A stretch of DNA of 64,000 nucleotides, taken from an uncultured Roseburia sp. (GTDB lineage Bacteria > Bacillota > Clostridia > Lachnospirales > Lachnospiraceae). A program made the position numbers and the translations under genes. Below, in pieces: positions 61,372-64,000 of the stretch. The stretch spans positions 62,001-126,000 of the forward strand of contig CANRYS010000008.1 in the NCBI GenBank assembly GCA_947644305.1, read 5' to 3'. The notes beneath the pieces were generated by a model that ran no database searches, was not told the DNA's origin, and saw only the letters and a program-made list of their open reading frames with translations. Within the stretch, counting starts at the first letter, position 1. The number at the start of each line of letters is the position of its first letter.

Positions 61372-61977
61372 ATGATAGCGATCGTAGATTATGATGCTGG
61401 AAATATCAAAAGTGTTGAGAAGGCGTTACAGTATTTGGGAGAGGAGCCGGTGGTGACTAGAGATGCCGGAATTCTTAACCAGGCGGATAAAGTTATCGTG
61501 CCGGGAGTGGGTGCTTTTGGAGAGGCTATGGGAAAGATGTGCCAGTATGATCTGGTGGATGTTCTCCGAAATATTGCTGCCAGGGAGACACCAATCCTTG
61601 GGATCTGTCTGGGACTGCATTTGTTTTTTCAGAGCAGCGAGGAATCTACAGGAGTAGAAGGACTGTCTCTTCTTCCTGGCAGGATCGTGAAAATTCCTGA
61701 TCAAGAGGGGATCAAGATTCCCCATATGGGCTGGAATTCCATACAGATCAATCCGAAATCAAAGCTGTTTCAGGGGATTCCACAGGATTCTTATGTATAT
61801 TTTGTCCATTCCTATTATTTGAGAGCAGAAAGACCAGAAGATGTAGCGGCGACGACGAACTATGTGGTAAATATTCATGCCGCGGCAGAGCATGGTAATG
61901 TATTTGCCACCCAGTTTCATCCAGAAAAGAGCGGAGAAGTGGGCCTGCAGATCTTGAAAAATTTTATTGATTTTTGA
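61372..61977 (+). CDS. hisH: Imidazole glycerol phosphate synthase, glutaminase subunit HisH
   Basis: Provides ammonia from glutamine for HisF in histidine biosynthesis. The 201-residue class I glutamine amidotransferase has catalytic Cys79 (GICLGLHLFFQ) and the His/Glu of TQFHPEKSG. It is followed by hisF with a 19-base gap, so the two subunits are made together. No other his biosynthesis gene is near. Confidence 0.97.
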   Translation: MIAIVDYDAGNIKSVEKALQYLGEEPVVTRDAGILNQADKVIVPGVGAFGEAMGKMCQYDLVDVLRNIAARETPILGICLGLHLFFQSSEESTGVEGLSLLPGRIVKIPDQEGIKIPHMGWNSIQINPKSKLFQGIPQDSYVYFVHSYYLRAERPEDVAATTNYVVNIHAAAEHGNVFATQFHPEKSGEVGLQILKNFIDF

Positions 61978-61996
61978 GAAAGGAATGGTGGCATAG

Positions 61997-62758
61997 ATGT
62001 TTACAAAACGAATTATTCCCTGTCTGGATGTAAAAGACGGACGGGTTGTGAAGGGAATAAACTTTGTGGATCTCCGGGATGCTGGAGATCCTGTGTCAGT
62101 AGCGGAAGTTTATGATAAGGCGGGGGCGGACGAGTTGGTTTTTCTTGATATCACTGCTTCGAGCGATGCCAGGGATATCAAAGTAAATATGGTTAGAAAG
62201 GTAGCAGAGACCGTATTTATCCCTTTTACCGTGGGAGGGGGGATACGGACCATAGAGGATTTTAAAATGATATTGCGAGAAGGTGCCGATAAGGTATCTG
62301 TGAACTCGGCGGCGATTTTGAATCCAGAGCTCGTCTCTGAGGCGGCGGATAAATTTGGCAGCCAGTGCGTCGTGGTTGCCATTGATGCTAAGCGGAGGAC
62401 AGAGGGAAGTGGATGGTCCATCTATAAAAATGGTGGACGTGTAGATATGGGGATCGACGCCGTCGAGTGGGCGATGGAGGCAGAACGTCTTGGCGCCGGT
62501 GAGATCCTTCTTACAAGCATGGATTGCGATGGCACAAAGGATGGATATGATGTTGAATTGACACGGACGATCTCTGAAAATGTATCCATTCCGGTGATCG
62601 CTTCCGGAGGGGCTGGGAAAAAAGAACATTTTCTGGAGGTATTGACAGAGGGAAAGGCGGATGCCGTGTTGGCGGCGTCGCTGTTTCATTTTAATGAGCT
62701 TCAGATCAGAGATTTGAAACAATATTTGTCAGAACAAAAGATCAGTGTCAGGTTGTAG
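61997..62758 (+). CDS. hisF: Imidazole glycerol phosphate synthase, cyclase subunit HisF
   Basis: Condenses PRFAR with ammonia to give imidazole glycerol phosphate and AICAR. The 253-residue TIM barrel starts with [20 protein letters not shown] (catalytic Asp11) and carries the second catalytic Asp in VVAIDAKRR, with phosphate-binding GGGIRT and ASGGAG. It pairs with hisH upstream; ung follows 21 bases later. Confidence 0.97.
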   Translation: MFTKRIIPCLDVKDGRVVKGINFVDLRDAGDPVSVAEVYDKAGADELVFLDITASSDARDIKVNMVRKVAETVFIPFTVGGGIRTIEDFKMILREGADKVSVNSAAILNPELVSEAADKFGSQCVVVAIDAKRRTEGSGWSIYKNGGRVDMGIDAVEWAMEAERLGAGEILLTSMDCDGTKDGYDVELTRTISENVSIPVIASGGAGKKEHFLEVLTEGKADAVLAASLFHFNELQIRDLKQYLSEQKISVRL

Positions 62759-62779
62759 AGTGAAGCAAAGGAGAAAAAG

Positions 62780-63454
62780 ATGGCTGGTTTATCAGGAGAA
62801 TGGGAAAAAGCCCTTTCAGAAGAATTTACAAAAGAATATTATAAGAATCTATTTTTATTCATTCGGCAGGAGTATGCAAAAGTGCCGGTATATCCGAAGG
62901 CAGGAGACATTTTTAACGCGTTTCACCTGACTCCTTTGGAGAAAGTAAAGGTGGTTATCATCGGTCAGGATCCGTACCACAATCCGGGACAGGCTCATGG
63001 GCTTTGTTTTTCCGTGAAGCCAGGAGTGGATATTCCGCCCTCTCTTGTCAATATTTATCAGGAGCTGCACGACGATTTGGGATGTCAGATTCCCAACAAC
63101 GGGTATCTGAACGAGTGGGCGGAGCAGGGGGTTCTGTTGTTGAATACGGTGCTTACAGTACAGGCGCATAAACCGATGTCTCACCGGGGGGTGGGTTGGG
63201 AAGAGTTTACCAATGCGGTGATTAAAAAAGTCAATGAGATCGATCGGCCGGTGGTATTTATTCTCTGGGGGAAACCGGCGCAGGAAAAGGCAAAAATGCT
63301 TGACAATCCCAATCATCTGATTCTGAAGGCGCCGCATCCGAGTCCACTGTCTGCATACCGAGGATTTTTTGGGAGCCGTCCCTTTAGTCAGACCAATGCG
63401 TTTTTGGAGCAGCACGGGGTAGATCCAGTGAACTGGCAGATATCAGATCGGTAA
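62780..63454 (+). CDS. ung: Uracil-DNA glycosylase (family 1)
   Basis: Removes uracil from DNA, the first step of base-excision repair. The 224-residue enzyme has the water-activating Asp64 in [14 protein letters not shown] and the His loop [11 protein letters not shown], both intact. It sits between hisF and a MoxR gene with short gaps, suggesting a mixed operon. GCAAAGGAG precedes the ATG. Confidence 0.97.
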   Translation: MAGLSGEWEKALSEEFTKEYYKNLFLFIRQEYAKVPVYPKAGDIFNAFHLTPLEKVKVVIIGQDPYHNPGQAHGLCFSVKPGVDIPPSLVNIYQELHDDLGCQIPNNGYLNEWAEQGVLLLNTVLTVQAHKPMSHRGVGWEEFTNAVIKKVNEIDRPVVFILWGKPAQEKAKMLDNPNHLILKAPHPSPLSAYRGFFGSRPFSQTNAFLEQHGVDPVNWQISDR

Positions 63455-63471
63455 AAGGAGAAGGAAAAAAG

Positions 63472-64000
63472 ATGCAGAACAAGCTGGAAAAAGTTTTAGA
63501 GGAAGTAGGGAAAGTGATCAAGGGAAAAGCTGCCGAAAAAGAGATGATTTTAGCAGCCATTCTTGCAGAAGGACATATTTTGCTGGATGATATACCGGGA
63601 GTGGGAAAGACAAGCCTTGCCATGGCATTTTCCAAGGCGATGGAGATGCAGGCAAACCGTATGCAGTTTACGTCGGATGTACTTCCCTCCGATGTGGTGG
63701 GATTTAATCTTATAAAACCAGATGGTTCCAAAGAGTATCAGAGGGGGATTATTCTTTGCAATTTATTTTTAGCCGATGAGATCAATCGAGCTTCTTCGAA
63801 AACCCAGTCGGCGCTGTTAGAGGTGATGGAGGAGGGAAAAGTGACGGTAGATGGTATTACCACGCCGGCGCCAAAGCCCTTTGTGGTGATGGCCACTGAA
63901 AATCCAGCGGGTTCTGTAGGGACCCAAATGCTGCCGGATTCCCAGGTGGATCGTTTTATGATCTGTCTGACCCTGGGATATCCATCCCATAGCGAAGAAG
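63472..64000 (+). CDS. MoxR-family AAA ATPase (3' end outside window)
   Basis: The first about 176 residues of a MoxR AAA+ ATPase. Walker A DIPGVGKTSLA, Walker B LADEINRASSKTQSALLEVMEE split across the expected strand and helix, and sensor ATENP are present. MoxR ATPases act as chaperones for metal insertion or complex assembly, usually with VWA or DUF58-domain proteins encoded next. The start is ATG 63472 behind AAAAGGAG, 17 bases after ung. The gene runs off the window's right edge. Confidence 0.93.
   Translation, partial: MQNKLEKVLEEVGKVIKGKAAEKEMILAAILAEGHILLDDIPGVGKTSLAMAFSKAMEMQANRMQFTSDVLPSDVVGFNLIKPDGSKEYQRGIILCNLFLADEINRASSKTQSALLEVMEEGKVTVDGITTPAPKPFVVMATENPAGSVGTQMLPDSQVDRFMICLTLGYPSHSEE

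Overview
The window looks like a chromosomal segment from an anaerobic, endospore-forming Firmicute of the class Clostridia, most likely family Lachnospiraceae. The evidence is Spo0A at the left edge, a PdaB-like polysaccharide deacetylase, the order rel - MBL hydrolase - hemZ - hisS - aspS, a split transketolase, FabV, a tmRNA, AGGAGG-type ribosome binding sites, frequent GTG/TTG starts, and TTGAMA-N17-TATAAT promoters. The genus cannot be fixed from the sequence alone; a gut commensal with plant-glycan enzymes would fit. Almost all genes lie on the + strand. No transposase, integrase, CRISPR array or rRNA operon was found.

Layout. 1-8.7 kb: the end of spo0A, then rel, a glyoxalase-like hydrolase, hemZ, hisS and aspS, with a large inverted repeat between the two synthetases. 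8.7-13.4 kb: galM, a small membrane protein, a hemolysin-III protein, fabV, and carbamate kinase on the - strand. 13.4-19.2 kb: a beta-CASP nuclease, an EAL protein with a broken GGDEF domain, transaldolase and split transketolase. The 3' ends of the beta-CASP and transaldolase genes are followed by decayed copies of themselves. 19.4-29 kb: a membrane protein, aroA, argS, a DUF815 ATPase, a YqeG phosphatase, an M24 peptidase, a fused aroD-aroK gene and efp, so shikimate-pathway genes are scattered among housekeeping genes. 29-36 kb: fabH, a nucleosidase-like protein with a changed catalytic residue, and a GH43 - lipoprotein - GH43 group for arabinose- or xylose-containing glycans.

36-47 kb holds the most coherent system: an orphan Hpt protein, an intact HD-GYP response regulator, a PAS histidine kinase, a second HD-GYP regulator that has lost its catalytic His, then CheR, CheB, a CheY-like protein, CheA, CheW and a chemoreceptor with almost no external sensor domain. 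A CheV lies 11 kb further on. No flagellar or pilus gene is in the window. The cluster reads as a chemosensory array wired to cyclic-di-GMP turnover rather than, or in addition to, classical chemotaxis.

47-64 kb: tRNA-Pro(GGG), followed directly by a strikingly AT-rich gene with a PD-(D/E)XK nuclease signature that looks acquired; then a GH31 glycosidase, a PdaB-like deacetylase, an MmcQ-GNAT fusion, tmRNA, a membrane-anchored trigger-factor-like foldase, a two-component system, two lipoprotein/PH-domain proteins, CheV, a large acidic coiled-coil membrane protein, hisH-hisF, ung and the start of a MoxR ATPase gene. Several intergenic regions carry long palindromic or repeated elements that no gene explains. 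These elements and the AT-rich nuclease-like gene are the best candidates for undescribed biology.
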